From JAGXQV01 sp964527565 (GTDB taxonomy: Bacteria; Pseudomonadota; Gammaproteobacteria; Burkholderiales; Sulfuricellaceae), in contig CAZGOY010000035.1 of NCBI GenBank assembly GCA_964527565.1, positions 1-36,727 of the forward strand: 36,727 bases of DNA, given 5' to 3'. Position 1 is the first letter of the stretch. Each line of letters starts with the position of its first letter. The notes beneath the pieces were generated by a model. The model searched no databases and had not been told where the DNA came from. It worked only from the letters and a program-made list of their open reading frames with translations. Below, piece after piece: positions 1 through 9,346 of this stretch. Both the position numbers and the translations under genes were made by a program.

Positions 1-1411
1 CTTCGAAGAGTTGGTGCACGGGAATATCCGGTACCGGGAAGGCCGTGGCGTTCCACTCGATCAGTTGCGCGCGCTCCGGCGCCGGCATCAGCGGCAATTC
101 GTGAACCGGTACCTGGTCTTGCTCCAGCACGGCCTCCAATACGACCATCAGGCGGGCCTGGAGCGCCAGAATTTCGTCCACGCTGAAGTAGGCGCGGTTG
201 AACACGAAATCCAGGTTCACGTCCTGCTGTTCCTGGAATTCGCGGACGAAGATCATCAGCGGTGTGCGTTCATAGCCGTGGAGCAGCGGATGGGGAACTA
301 TCCCGCTTCCCGCAAAGGACAGGTCGCCCTCCAGGTTCTCATAGGACAAGCCGATGTCGAACAGGCGCGAGCCGCTTTGGCTCAAGCCCAGCGCGCGGTT
401 GATTTCACTGATTGGAAAACGCTGGTGGCGGTAGTTGTTGCGCAGCGTTTTATTGATCTGTTGCAGCAATTCGGCAAAGGTCAGTTCCCTGCCGAAATCG
501 AAGCGGGCCGCGTTGACGCCGACGAACAGGCCGGCGGTGTGCCGGAAGCGGGCGTTGGCGCGATTGAGCACCGGCAGTCCGATCACCAGGTCGTCGCGCT
601 GCGCGGTGCGGGTGAAATAGACGTACAGGGCACCCAGCAGGACATGAAACAGGGTGGCCTGGTGCCGTTTGGCCAATTGTCCCAGCCGCTGGTAAAGCGT
701 GCGGGGCAGCGCCAGGATTTCATGGCCGCTTTGCGCCGGATCGCCATGCGGCGCCAACTGATGGCGCGGGACAAAGAGCGGCTCCGGCGGCACCGGATAG
801 CGGGCCAGCCAGTATTGGCGGTTTTTCTCGAAGCTGTCCGCCGCAATGTAGCGGCGGTCGTCCGCGATGAAATCCGCGTAGGATGGGCTGTCGAGCGACG
901 GTGCTTCGCCTGCGGCAAGCTGGGTGTAGAGACCCGCCAGCGAGCCGCTGAGTAGCGCCACGCCCCAGCCATCGGTAATCAGGTGGTGATATTGCTGCAA
1001 CCAGTAATAGCGGTCGTCCGCCAGCCGGATCAGCTCGTAGTGGAACAGGGCGGGTCCGGCGAGCGCGAACGGTTCCCTGAAGCGTTTCTGCATCCACGCC
1101 AGCGCCGCGCCGTGCGGGTCGGGCGCGCCGGAAAAATCCCTTACCGGAATTTCGACGTGAAACTGTCCGGCATCGGCGAAGGTCTGCACGGGCAGGCCGT
1201 CCTCATCCCGCGCATCCAGCAGGCGCGTGCGCAGGGCGTCGTGCTTGCGCACCAGCAGGTTCACCGCCTGTTCGAACAGTATGGGATCGATGCGCCCCTT
1301 GAACTCGATATAACAGCCGATATTGTACAGCGGCACCCCGGCATGCAACTGCTGGTCGAACCAGATTTCCCGCTGGGTGGCGGTGAGGGGATAGGATTGC
1401 GGCGCACTCAT
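1..1411 (-). CDS. Non-ribosomal peptide synthetase, N-terminal condensation domain (partial, runs off the window)
   Basis: The frame is open for 470 codons from ATG at 1411 to the window edge, so only the N-terminus is seen. It begins with the condensation-domain opening YPLTATQREIWFDQQ (residues 6-20). The catalytic motif HHLITDG is at residues 142-148 (968-988), with the second His and the Asp-Gly intact. The last visible residues (FPVPDIPVHQLFE) match the usual linker into an adenylation domain, which should lie just outside. A C domain at the very N-terminus suggests a starter (lipo-initiation) module or an enzyme that receives a substrate from a partner; the sequence cannot tell which. 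The start codon overlaps the stop of the upstream AlbA_2 gene (ATGA), implying translational coupling to the efflux-pump operon. Known: C domains form the amide bond. Inferred: the product is a peptide exported by the neighbouring transporters. Confidence 0.9.
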   Translation of the reverse strand, partial: MSAPQSYPLTATQREIWFDQQLHAGVPLYNIGCYIEFKGRIDPILFEQAVNLLVRKHDALRTRLLDARDEDGLPVQTFADAGQFHVEIPVRDFSGAPDPHGAALAWMQKRFREPFALAGPALFHYELIRLADDRYYWLQQYHHLITDGWGVALLSGSLAGLYTQLAAGEAPSLDSPSYADFIADDRRYIAADSFEKNRQYWLARYPVPPEPLFVPRHQLAPHGDPAQSGHEILALPRTLYQRLGQLAKRHQATLFHVLLGALYVYFTRTAQRDDLVIGLPVLNRANARFRHTAGLFVGVNAARFDFGRELTFAELLQQINKTLRNNYRHQRFPISEINRALGLSQSGSRLFDIGLSYENLEGDLSFAGSGIVPHPLLHGYERTPLMIFVREFQEQQDVNLDFVFNRAYFSVDEILALQARLMVVLEAVLEQDQVPVHELPLMPAPERAQLIEWNATAFPVPDIPVHQLFE

Positions 1412-3333
1412 GATTTTTTCTCATTCTGGTCGGCAACAGGCTGGACGGTGCGATAGGCCTGTTCCGAATGACTGAAATTATCAGGATAGCGGAGTGCTAG
1501 ATGGCCCTCGCTGACAAGGGGGCTCACATAGTTTTCCCGCAGTTTCTCGGTAGATCGTCGGCCAAGAATCGCTGCCAATTGCTGCAGGCTGAGAAACCCA
1601 AATTGGCATAGTTCAAGGATCGTCGACTTCATCAATTCCGGCTTTGCTCGCGGCTGATTTCGTATCGGTTCGCCGATAAGCCACAGCGTTTCGTCCGTGC
1701 CTTTTAACGTGAAAGTAGCATCATCCCTTTGGAAATCGCCACTGCTCTCATTTAGGGGGGAGGCTACTTCGCTTAGGGGGGAGGCTACTTCGCTTAGGGG
1801 GGAGGCTACTTCGCTTAGGGGGGAGGCTGCTTCCCCCTCAGAGATGGGAAGCGTATAACGTGTGCCGCGTCCTGCCCCATCCGAAACCAGCAGCCCCTTA
1901 TGGACGAGACCTCGCAACATTCTTGTAATGTCGAAGCGATGAAGGGTGAGCATGTCCTGCAACCGCGAATTGGTTACCGCCCCCTCAACACAAGCCGTGA
2001 CGACAGCATGGACCTCATCGGGAGTCAGGTTCTCGAACTGTTCGCCAAATCGACCTCTCAGAGAATCCAGGGCCTCTTCAGGTAGCGTTGACAGCATCGG
2101 CAAGTACAGGAGAACGCGGTCTGGACCGTGCCGCTCGCTCAAACTAGGCGACTGCCAATGCTCGGAAAGCCAACTTGAACGTATCTTGTCTATTCCTGAA
2201 CCCGCCTTGTCCCCGGCGCCAAGCATCTGGAACATCAGTTGCAGCGACTTGTTGCGGCATTCACTCACGCTGCCCCGCAGAAGTTGCTCACGCGAGACCA
2301 ACAAAGTGCCGGGATTTGAAAACTCAAGACGATCAACCCAGCGGTCGATGACGATCCCGCCCTGACCCGCATAGTCGGCATGAATCAAGGCGTTGACGAG
2401 CGCCTCCTGCAAGGCTTCGACGACTGGAGTGCCGGTTACGCGATAGCCCTCCACATCGGTCTGGAATGGGCGCCTCACCCCAGGACCGGTAGATAATTTC
2501 AGCATCACCTGCTGATAAAACTGAAACAGATTTCCTTCCCAAGTTCCATCCAGGGTCAATCGGTCTGTCCAACGGACCTCTGGGTCGTCGGTGTAATGCT
2601 CCCGGTAATCAAGCTGAAAGCCCGGCACGGCGGACGGATCACGTATGGCCAGTTCCCGCCCGAACATCAACAGACCGGCGACTGTCAGCCCCTCTTGGTT
2701 TGACGCGCGTTCGCGACGCCAGCCCCCCAGTTTTTCCAGCAGACCCTTGTCATCTTCGACCAGCCAGGGGTGGGAGGTGCGCGATGCAAACCGGTTACGA
2801 AACTGCCGCAGCGACTCAAGATGCAAATCCTCGAAAGAATATCCTTCCAGGATGCGACTGTCGGCAGGTTCATCCGACTGGTCGGAGAACATGCGCCGCA
2901 CCTCAGACTCCGTGCAGCGATAGTCGCCCTCATAGTTACGGCGAAACGTACCCCGGAATGGGTCGCTTCCTAGAAACACCGGCTTTTGTCGACGGTCCGC
3001 TCGCGGCACATTGATGCGCACAACATTCTTCTGTCCAGTGACAGAAATGATCGACACGTTGTCATTTGTCAGCAAGTTTACATTCACCTTGCCTCGGTTG
3101 TTCACCGTATTCCAGAAGTCCGAGACCAGCTTTTCCGGGTTTGGCACCCCGTGAATGTCGAGTCGGCCCGATTTCTGGGAAATGCCCAGCCAGATCACCC
3201 CACCCTGAGAATTGGCAAAGGCGCTGTAGGTTTCCCAAAGCTCGCCGGGCAATCCACCCTTGGCCGCTTTGTATTCAACATCCGCGCCTTCGTAGAAGGA
3301 CAGATCGTCGAATAGATTCAGTTGTTCGCTCAT
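1408..3333 (-). CDS. AlbA_2 / GHKL ATP-binding domain protein (Schlafen-AlbA family)
   Basis: A 641-aa protein. The N-terminal AlbA_2 domain is recognisable by DVEYKAAKGG followed by AFANSQGGVIWLGI (about residues 18-55). A GHKL-type ATPase region follows, with EALVNALIHADY near residues 305-320, FSNPG and GSGIDKIR. The C-terminal third looks like winged-helix DNA-binding modules and contains a tandem heptad ASPLSEV encoded by 21-bp repeats. Proteins of this type occur as transcriptional regulators and in phage-defence or toxin contexts. The gene sits 38 bp after the outer-membrane efflux gene and overlaps the NRPS start by 4 nt, so it is probably co-transcribed with both. A role as pathway regulator is one inference; an inserted defence gene is the alternative. 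The ATG at 3333 is preceded by AGGCGG. A longer in-frame extension upstream would run antisense through the efflux gene and was not used. Confidence 0.85.
   Translation of the reverse strand: MSEQLNLFDDLSFYEGADVEYKAAKGGLPGELWETYSAFANSQGGVIWLGISQKSGRLDIHGVPNPEKLVSDFWNTVNNRGKVNVNLLTNDNVSIISVTGQKNVVRINVPRADRRQKPVFLGSDPFRGTFRRNYEGDYRCTESEVRRMFSDQSDEPADSRILEGYSFEDLHLESLRQFRNRFASRTSHPWLVEDDKGLLEKLGGWRRERASNQEGLTVAGLLMFGRELAIRDPSAVPGFQLDYREHYTDDPEVRWTDRLTLDGTWEGNLFQFYQQVMLKLSTGPGVRRPFQTDVEGYRVTGTPVVEALQEALVNALIHADYAGQGGIVIDRWVDRLEFSNPGTLLVSREQLLRGSVSECRNKSLQLMFQMLGAGDKAGSGIDKIRSSWLSEHWQSPSLSERHGPDRVLLYLPMLSTLPEEALDSLRGRFGEQFENLTPDEVHAVVTACVEGAVTNSRLQDMLTLHRFDITRMLRGLVHKGLLVSDGAGRGTRYTLPISEGEAASPLSEVASPLSEVASPLSEVASPLNESSGDFQRDDATFTLKGTDETLWLIGEPIRNQPRAKPELMKSTILELCQFGFLSLQQLAAILGRRSTEKLRENYVSPLVSEGHLALRYPDNFSHSEQAYRTVQPVADQNEKKS
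1752..1835 (-). repeat. 21-bp in-frame tandem repeat (three perfect copies plus one partial)
   Basis: Three identical 21-bp units occupy 1752-1772, 1773-1793 and 1794-1814, with a diverged fourth copy to about 1835. Each unit contains a run of six G (plus strand). Because 21 is a multiple of three, the repeat encodes the heptad ASPLSEV inside the AlbA_2 protein, and copy-number change would alter linker length without a frameshift. Confidence 0.95.
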
Positions 3334-3371
3334 GCTGAATACCGCCTGGATGGATCGCCCCGGATGATCTC

Positions 3372-4802
3372 TCATTCCGGCAAAGCATCCTTCGAAGGTT
3401 TTCGGCCCGGCTCCAGCCCCCAGTCCCCGCCCAGCGCCTTGTAGAGATTGACGCCCGCGATCAGCGCGGCGCTTTGCGCTTGGGCGAGGGTCTGTTCGGC
3501 GTTGAACAGGTTGCGCTGGGAATCCAGCACTTCCAGATGGCTGGTCACCCCGTTGGCGTAGCGCAATTTGGCGAGATGGGCGTAGCGGCGCACTTCCTCC
3601 ACCAGTTTTAGCTGCGTCGCTTTTTGTTCGTCGGCCTTGGTCACCGCGACCAGCGCATCCTCGGTATCGCGGAAAGCCGACTGCACGGCCTTGCGGTAGG
3701 CGGCCAGCGCCTGCTCGCGCCGCGCCTCCGAAGCTTCCACTTGCGCCTGGCGGCTGCCGGCGTCGAAGATCGGCAGGTTGACCGCGGGAGTGAACGACCA
3801 CAAGCGGTTGGGGCCGGAAAACAGCCCGGAGAGTTGCGGGCTGGCGCCGCCGAAGCTGCCGGTCAGCGAAATGCTGGGGAACAGGTTGGCGCGGGCCGCG
3901 CCGACGCGCGCATTGGCGGCGACCAGGGTCTCTTCCGCCTGCACGATGTCCGGCCGCCGCGCCAGCAGTTCCGAAGGCAAGCCGGATGGGATGGCGGGCG
4001 CGGCCAGCGCATCGACGCTGCGCCCGCGCTTGATTGCGCCGGGATTGCGGCCAAGCAGCAGGCCCAGCTCGTTTTCCTTCTGCGCCACCGCCAGTTCCAG
4101 TTGCTGCACGCTGGCGAGGGTTCCCTGGTATTCGGCGCTCGCCTGCTTCAATTCCAGTTCCGAGACGAAACCGACCTGGTAACGCAGGCTCGCCAGGCGT
4201 TGCGCTTCCTCGCGGGAGGCGCGCGCGCGGCGTGCGGCCTCCAGGCGGCTGTCTAGCTCGCGCAACTGGATGTAACTGGTCGCCACCGAGCTCACCAGGG
4301 TCAGGACGACCGCCTGCCGTGCCTGCTCCTGAGCGAGAAAGTCGGCGTAGGCCGCCTCCGACAGGCGACGGATGCGCCCCCAGAAATCGAGTTCCCAGGC
4401 AACGCTGGCGCCGGAAAGGCCGACTGCGGCCTGGTAGGTGTCGGTAGCCGGATTGCGCCCCTGGCGCGCATGCGTGAAGGAACCGCCCACGGAAAGTTGC
4501 GGAAACAGGGGCGCGCCGCTGGCGCGGTACACGGCCTGGTATTCGAGCAGCCGGGCCGTGGCGATGCGCAGGTCGAGATTGTTTTCCAGGGCGGATTCGA
4601 TGGCCGCCGTCATGACGGGATCGCCGAACTGCTCCCACCAGCGTGCCGACGATAGCGGCACCGCCGGTGAGGCCGTTTGGGCGGCGGCGTGGCGGAAACT
4701 GCCGGGCACTTCGACCGGCGGACGGACGTAATCCTCTCCGGTTACCGCGCAAGCGGAGAGGGCCATCGCCAATAAGGCGGAAATCATGCCGCGCAGTGTC
4801 AT
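3372..4802 (-). CDS. RND efflux system outer-membrane lipoprotein, NodT/OprM family
   Basis: A 476-aa outer-membrane factor, the trimeric TolC-like exit duct of a tripartite pump. The N-terminus carries a lipoprotein signal peptide with lipobox LSAC and lipidated Cys18 followed by Ala, consistent with outer-membrane sorting. The family opening YVRPPVEVPGSF follows. Two helical repeat halves are visible; ARRPDIVQAEETLVAANA marks the repeat boundary and YKALGGDW lies near the C-terminus, all typical of NodT lipoproteins. Length is normal for the family (about 460-490 aa). The ATG lies one base after the stop of the RND pump gene, so the two are translationally linked. It partners with the adaptor and pump encoded immediately upstream. 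The substrate is not readable from sequence; the downstream NRPS suggests a peptide. Confidence 0.95.
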   Translation of the reverse strand: MTLRGMISALLAMALSACAVTGEDYVRPPVEVPGSFRHAAAQTASPAVPLSSARWWEQFGDPVMTAAIESALENNLDLRIATARLLEYQAVYRASGAPLFPQLSVGGSFTHARQGRNPATDTYQAAVGLSGASVAWELDFWGRIRRLSEAAYADFLAQEQARQAVVLTLVSSVATSYIQLRELDSRLEAARRARASREEAQRLASLRYQVGFVSELELKQASAEYQGTLASVQQLELAVAQKENELGLLLGRNPGAIKRGRSVDALAAPAIPSGLPSELLARRPDIVQAEETLVAANARVGAARANLFPSISLTGSFGGASPQLSGLFSGPNRLWSFTPAVNLPIFDAGSRQAQVEASEARREQALAAYRKAVQSAFRDTEDALVAVTKADEQKATQLKLVEEVRRYAHLAKLRYANGVTSHLEVLDSQRNLFNAEQTLAQAQSAALIAGVNLYKALGGDWGLEPGRKPSKDALPE

Positions 4803-4803
4803 G

Positions 4804-7800
4804 TCAGCGCCCTCCCCTTTCAGAAACCGCCGGGGCCGCCGTGGGGACGGGTTTTCCCCGCCGCAGGCGCGCGCTGAACGATTCGATCATTTCGTAGAAC
4901 AGGGGCACGAAGAACACCGCCAGCACCGTCGCCACCAGCATGCCGCCGAGCACGCCGGTGCCGATGGAATGACGGCTGCCCGCGCCGGCGCCGCTGGCGA
5001 AGACCAGCGGCACCACGCCAAGCATGAAGGCGAAGGAGGTCATCAGAATCGGGCGGAAGCGCAGCCTGGCCGCCTTGAGCGCGGCATCGAAGGGCGACAG
5101 TCCCTGGGCGCGTTCGAGAACGGCGAACTCGACGATGAGAATGGCGTTTTTCGCCGACAGCGCGATCAGGGTCAGCAGGCCGATCTGGAAATAGACGTCG
5201 CTGCTGATGGCGCGCAGGGCGATAGCGGCATAGGCGCCGAACAGGCCGAAAGGCACCGCCAGCATGACGCCGAACGGCAGCGACCACTTTTCATACTGGG
5301 CGGCGAGGATCAGGAAGATCATCACCAGCCCCGCGCCGAAAACCACGATCGAACTGCCGCCGCTCTTCTTTTCCTCCAGCGCCTGCCCGCTCCACTGGTA
5401 GCTCATGCCGGGCGGCAATGCTTCCCGCGCCACCGCCTCCATCGCCTGCATCGCCTGCCCGGAACTGAAGCCCGGCTTCGCGTAACCATTGACGGTTGCC
5501 GCAGGAAAGCCGTTGAAACGGCTCACCGATGCCGGGCCGCTGGAATAACTGACCTTGGCCAGCGACTTGAGCGGCACCATCTTGCCGCTGGCGGCGCGCA
5601 CGAAAACATTCTCGATGTCCTCGGGGCGCGAGCGGTACTCCGGCTCCGCCTGCATGGTGACGCGGAAAATCTTGCCGAACTTGCTGAAATCGTCGACGTA
5701 GGCCGCGCCGAACAGCGCCTGCAAGCTGCCGAACAAGCTGGACAGGGGAACCCCCAGGGCCTTGGCCTTTTCCCGGTCGACGTCGATGTAGAGTTGCGGC
5801 GAGGCGCTGCGCATCTGCGTGGACAGGCCGACCAGTTCCGGGCGCGCCTGGGCCTTGGCGATGAAATCGCGGGTGGCGTTTTCAAGCACGGCGGCGCCGC
5901 CCTCGCCACGGTTCTGGATGACGAAATCGAAGCCGCCCGTCGTGCCGAGGCCGGGTATGGACGGCGGGTTGAAGGCGATGACGCTGGCTTCGCTGATCTG
6001 CGCGAAACCGCCCCACAGCGCGCCGAGCACCGCCATGGCATGCTGCTCGGGGCGCTTGCGCTCGTCCCAGTCCTTGAGCATGACGAAATAGGTGGCGGCA
6101 TTCGAAACCACCTGACCTTCCAGCATGCTGAAACCGGTGAAGGCAATCACGTCGCGCACCGCCGGGTGTTTCAGCATGCCCTGCTCCACCTCGCGCGTCA
6201 CGGCGGTGGTGCGGCTGAGGCTGGCGCCATCCGGCAGGAAGGCGGCGGCGATCAAATAGCCCTGATCCTCTTGCGGCACGAAGCTGGTCGGCATGATCCG
6301 GAACAACCCCAGGGTGAGGAGCGCGACCACGCCGTAGATGGCGATGCCCAGCACCGCCCGCTTCATCAGGAAGCGCGTGCCGTTGGCATAGCGCGCGGTC
6401 AGGCTCTCGAAACGGGTGTTGAACCATTTGAAGAACCCGCGCTTTTCGCCGTGAGAGGGCTTGAGCAGGATTCCCGCCAGCGCCGGCGTCAGGGTCAGCG
6501 CCACCACCCCGGAGATGACCACCGAAATGGCGATGGTGATGGCGAATTGCTTGTACAACTGCCCGGTCATGCCGCCCATGAACGCCACGGGAACGAACAC
6601 CGAGCACAGCACCAGGACGATGGCAACCACCGGCCCGGTCACCTCGTCCATGGCGCGCCGCGCCGCTTCCTTGGCGTCCAGGGCGGCCTCGTGCATGAGA
6701 CGCTCGACGTTCTCGATGACCACGATGGCGTCATCGACGACGATGCCGATGGCCAGCACCATGCCGAACAGGGTCAGCGTGTTGATGCTGTAACCGAGCA
6801 GATACATGCCGGCAAACGAGCCGAGAATGGATACCGGCACCGCCAGCAACGGAATCAGCGTGGCCCGCCAGCTTTGCAGGAACACGAAGACCACCACCAG
6901 CACCAGCAGCAGGGCCTCGAAGAAGGTGTGGATCACTTCGTCGATCGACACCTCGACGAAGCGGGTGGCGTCGAAAGGCAGCGAATAGCTGATGCCGGCG
7001 GGAAAACGCTGCGACAGGTCGTCCATTTTCCCGCGGATGTTCCTGGCCAGGTCGAGCGCGTTGGCCGTCGGCGACTGGTAGACGGTAATCAGGGTGGTGG
7101 GCTTGCCGTTCAGGGTGCCGAGAAAGTCGTAACTTTGCGACCCCAGTTCGACGCGCGCCACGTCTTTCAGACGCACGCGCGCCTGGTTCTTGCCGGTGCG
7201 CAGCACGATCTCGCCGAATTCCCTGGCATCGGTCAGGCGACCGCGCGTGGTCACCGGAAAGGTCAGTTCGACCGGCGCCTTGTTCGGCGGCGCGCCGATC
7301 AGACCGACGGCAACCTGGGCGTTTTCCTCGCGGACGGCGGCGGCGATGTCGTCGCTGGTGATGCCGAGTTGCGCCATGCGGTCGGGTTTCAGCCAGATGC
7401 GCATGGCGTAGTCGCGCGCCCCCATGATCTCGACCTTGCCGGCGCCGGGCACGCGCTTGAGTTCGTCGAGGATGTTGAGGCTGGCGTAGTTGCTGGTATA
7501 GACGTCGTCGTAGCGCCCGTCCGGGGACTGCACGGCTATCACCATCAGCATATTGGAGGTCGATTTCGTCACCATGACGCCGCCCTGGCGCACGGCGGCG
7601 GGCAACTGCGGCAACGCCAGGTTGACGCGGTTCTGGATGTCCGCCGCCGCCTTGTCGATGTCGGTGCCGATTTCGAAATTGACCGTCAGCCCCATGGTGC
7701 CGTTGGCGGAGTTGCTCGAAGTCATGGTGGTCATGCCTTCGGCGCCGTTGATCTGCTGTTCGAGCGGCGCGGCAACGGTGGAGGCCACGGTGTCGGCGCT

Positions 7801-7959
7801 GGCGCCGGGATAGACCGCCGAAACCGAGACTGCGGGCGGCGTGATCTGGGGATACTGGGCAACGGGCAGGCTCTTCATCGCCGCCAGCCCGGCCAGCGTG
7901 ATGAGGATGGAGATGACCGCCGCAAAGATCGGCCTGTCGATGAAGAAGCGCGAGATCAT
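4804..7959 (-). CDS. RND multidrug efflux pump, AcrB/MexB-like (HAE-1 family)
   Basis: A 1051-aa inner-membrane pump, full length for HAE-1 RND proteins. The first transmembrane helix starts in the characteristic MISRFFIDRPIFAAVISI. Two large periplasmic loops separate twelve predicted membrane helices. The proton-relay aspartates are present in GIVVDDAIVVIENVE (Asp409/Asp410), and the paired lysine of the second half is in LSAKNAILIVEFA. Known role: proton-driven export of amphipathic compounds from periplasm and membrane through the partner outer-membrane duct. It starts 12 bp after the adaptor gene behind GGGAGATTCC and ends 1 bp before the outer-membrane lipoprotein gene. The order adaptor-pump-duct is canonical. 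The placement ahead of an NRPS gene suggests export of, or self-protection against, the NRPS product (inference). Confidence 0.97.
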   Translation of the reverse strand: MISRFFIDRPIFAAVISILITLAGLAAMKSLPVAQYPQITPPAVSVSAVYPGASADTVASTVAAPLEQQINGAEGMTTMTSSNSANGTMGLTVNFEIGTDIDKAAADIQNRVNLALPQLPAAVRQGGVMVTKSTSNMLMVIAVQSPDGRYDDVYTSNYASLNILDELKRVPGAGKVEIMGARDYAMRIWLKPDRMAQLGITSDDIAAAVREENAQVAVGLIGAPPNKAPVELTFPVTTRGRLTDAREFGEIVLRTGKNQARVRLKDVARVELGSQSYDFLGTLNGKPTTLITVYQSPTANALDLARNIRGKMDDLSQRFPAGISYSLPFDATRFVEVSIDEVIHTFFEALLLVLVVVFVFLQSWRATLIPLLAVPVSILGSFAGMYLLGYSINTLTLFGMVLAIGIVVDDAIVVIENVERLMHEAALDAKEAARRAMDEVTGPVVAIVLVLCSVFVPVAFMGGMTGQLYKQFAITIAISVVISGVVALTLTPALAGILLKPSHGEKRGFFKWFNTRFESLTARYANGTRFLMKRAVLGIAIYGVVALLTLGLFRIMPTSFVPQEDQGYLIAAAFLPDGASLSRTTAVTREVEQGMLKHPAVRDVIAFTGFSMLEGQVVSNAATYFVMLKDWDERKRPEQHAMAVLGALWGGFAQISEASVIAFNPPSIPGLGTTGGFDFVIQNRGEGGAAVLENATRDFIAKAQARPELVGLSTQMRSASPQLYIDVDREKAKALGVPLSSLFGSLQALFGAAYVDDFSKFGKIFRVTMQAEPEYRSRPEDIENVFVRAASGKMVPLKSLAKVSYSSGPASVSRFNGFPAATVNGYAKPGFSSGQAMQAMEAVAREALPPGMSYQWSGQALEEKKSGGSSIVVFGAGLVMIFLILAAQYEKWSLPFGVMLAVPFGLFGAYAAIALRAISSDVYFQIGLLTLIALSAKNAILIVEFAVLERAQGLSPFDAALKAARLRFRPILMTSFAFMLGVVPLVFASGAGAGSRHSIGTGVLGGMLVATVLAVFFVPLFYEMIESFSARLRRGKPVPTAAPAVSERGGR

Positions 7960-7971
7960 GGAATCTCCCGG

Positions 7972-9141
7972 TTATTTCGCGGTTGCGGTTGCAGCCGGCG
8001 CCGCGGCCGCTGCGGCGGCAACTTTCAGTTGCGCGCCCGGCTGCACCTTGACGACACCACCGACGACGATCTGTTCGCCGCCCTTGAGTCCCGCGGTGAT
8101 GAACCATTCATCGCCATGCCAGTCGCCGACTTCCACCGGGCGGCTTTCAGCCTGGCTGTTGTGGTTCACGACATAGACGAACTTGCCGGTCTGCCCCTGC
8201 ATGACGGCGCGCTGCGGCACCAGGATGGCGCCGGGGCGCACCGCGCCGTTCAGGCGCACGCGCACGAACTGGCCGGGGCGCACGCTCAGGTCGGCATTCG
8301 GGAACGTGGCGCGGATGGCATAGGTGCCGGTCTGCGTATCGATGGCGGGCGAAGCGAAGTTGATCTTGCCGTGTGCGGGCAGGGTGCCGCCGTCCGAGAG
8401 GATCATTTCCACGTCGAAATCCAGGTTCTGCGGCAAGCGCAGCGTACCCCGCTTCGCCTCGTCGCCGAAACGCAGCCATTCGTTTTCCGAGACGCTGAAA
8501 TTGACCCAGATCGGGTCGATCTGGGCGATGGTGGTCAGCAATCCGTTGGCCGCCGGATTGATGTAAGACCCTTCGGCCAGATTGGCGCGGCCTGCCAGGC
8601 CGGTCAGCGGCGAGGTGATGTGCGCATAGGACAGGTTCATCCCGGCGCGCGCCTGCTCCGCGCGGCTCGCGGCCAGCCCGGCTTCCGCCGATTTTTCCAG
8701 GGCCAGCGCATCGTCGGCGTCCTTGCGGCTGACGGCGTTTTCCGCCACCAGAAGTTGCAGGCGCTCCAGCGTCTGGCGCGCATTCCGGGCCTGGTTTTCC
8801 TTGTCCTGCACCGCCGCGCCGGCACTGTCCGCGGCAACCTGCAAGGGGCGCGGATCGATCTGGAACAAGGGGGCGCCCTGGCGCACGATCACGCCTTCGG
8901 TGTAAAACTTCTTCTGCAGGTAGCCGTCGACGCGCGCGCGGATTTCCACCTGGCGCGAGCTTTCGCTCTGGCCGACGTATTGCAGCGCGACCGGCACATC
9001 GCGCGGTGTGACCGTCAGCGTGGTCACTTCGACGGGCGGAGGCACATACGGCGGCGGCATCTGCTGTCCGCAGCCCGCCAACAGGAGAAACCCCGCCAGC
9101 GCCGGAAGATGCCTCAATCCTGGTTGCTTGCTCGCACTCAT
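7972..9141 (-). CDS. RND efflux periplasmic adaptor lipoprotein (MFP, AcrA/MexA family)
   Basis: A 389-aa membrane-fusion protein. I use the ATG at 9141 rather than the upstream one at 9174 because AGGAAAGGGG lies at correct spacing before it, and it places the signal peptide properly: lipobox LAGC with Cys24. Next come the barrel and lipoyl segments (VGQSESSRQVEIRARVDGYL), an alpha-hairpin (about residues 95-165) and the second lipoyl half (AHITSPLTGLAGRANLAEGSYI). An Ala-rich C-terminal tail ends the protein. It bridges the RND pump and the outer-membrane duct. It is the first gene of the pump operon, with about 200 bp of non-coding DNA upstream that holds two hairpin-forming repeats, so the operon promoter should lie there, though I see no convincing -35/-10 pair. 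Confidence 0.95.
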   Translation of the reverse strand: MSASKQPGLRHLPALAGFLLLAGCGQQMPPPYVPPPVEVTTLTVTPRDVPVALQYVGQSESSRQVEIRARVDGYLQKKFYTEGVIVRQGAPLFQIDPRPLQVAADSAGAAVQDKENQARNARQTLERLQLLVAENAVSRKDADDALALEKSAEAGLAASRAEQARAGMNLSYAHITSPLTGLAGRANLAEGSYINPAANGLLTTIAQIDPIWVNFSVSENEWLRFGDEAKRGTLRLPQNLDFDVEMILSDGGTLPAHGKINFASPAIDTQTGTYAIRATFPNADLSVRPGQFVRVRLNGAVRPGAILVPQRAVMQGQTGKFVYVVNHNSQAESRPVEVGDWHGDEWFITAGLKGGEQIVVGGVVKVQPGAQLKVAAAAAAAPAATATAK

Positions 9142-9203
9142 TACGCCATCCCCTTTCCTGCCCAAAAAGTTCACGAACCCCGCACCGGTGGGAGGGGGCT
9201 TGC

Positions 9204-9319
9204 CCCCGAGCTTTTCCGTTCGGCAGGCGCAAAGTCAAAATCTCGCGGGTGTACCCGACAGCCTGTCGGCTCTTGTGCCCAGGCCGCAAGGCCGTCGGGT
9301 ATGGGCACAAGAGTCCGGC
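9204..9319. repeat. REP-like intergenic repeat with two adjacent hairpins
   Basis: In the SPFH-to-adaptor gap, CTCTTGTGCCCA (9270-9281) is perfectly complementary to TGGGCACAAGAG (9302-9313). A second short hairpin, CCGACAG-C-CTGTCGG, lies at 9255-9269. Parts of the element recur at 36452-36502 (22-mers at 9204-9225 and 36481-36502 differ at two positions). As RNA on the minus strand it would fold just after the SPFH gene and could end that transcript, although there is no U-tract. Confidence 0.7.
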
Positions 9320-9346
9320 TCCCACAAGCCTATACCATTAGCAACG

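Noticed and set aside
1752..1835. Short regular repeats considered as a CRISPR fragment
   Set aside because: The units are directly tandem with no spacers and lie within a coding frame.
3334..4752. In-frame N-terminal extension of the AlbA_2 gene across the outer-membrane lipoprotein gene
   Set aside because: It would read the same strand as the NodT lipoprotein in another frame; the ATG at 3333 has its own ribosome-binding site and gives the proper domain start.
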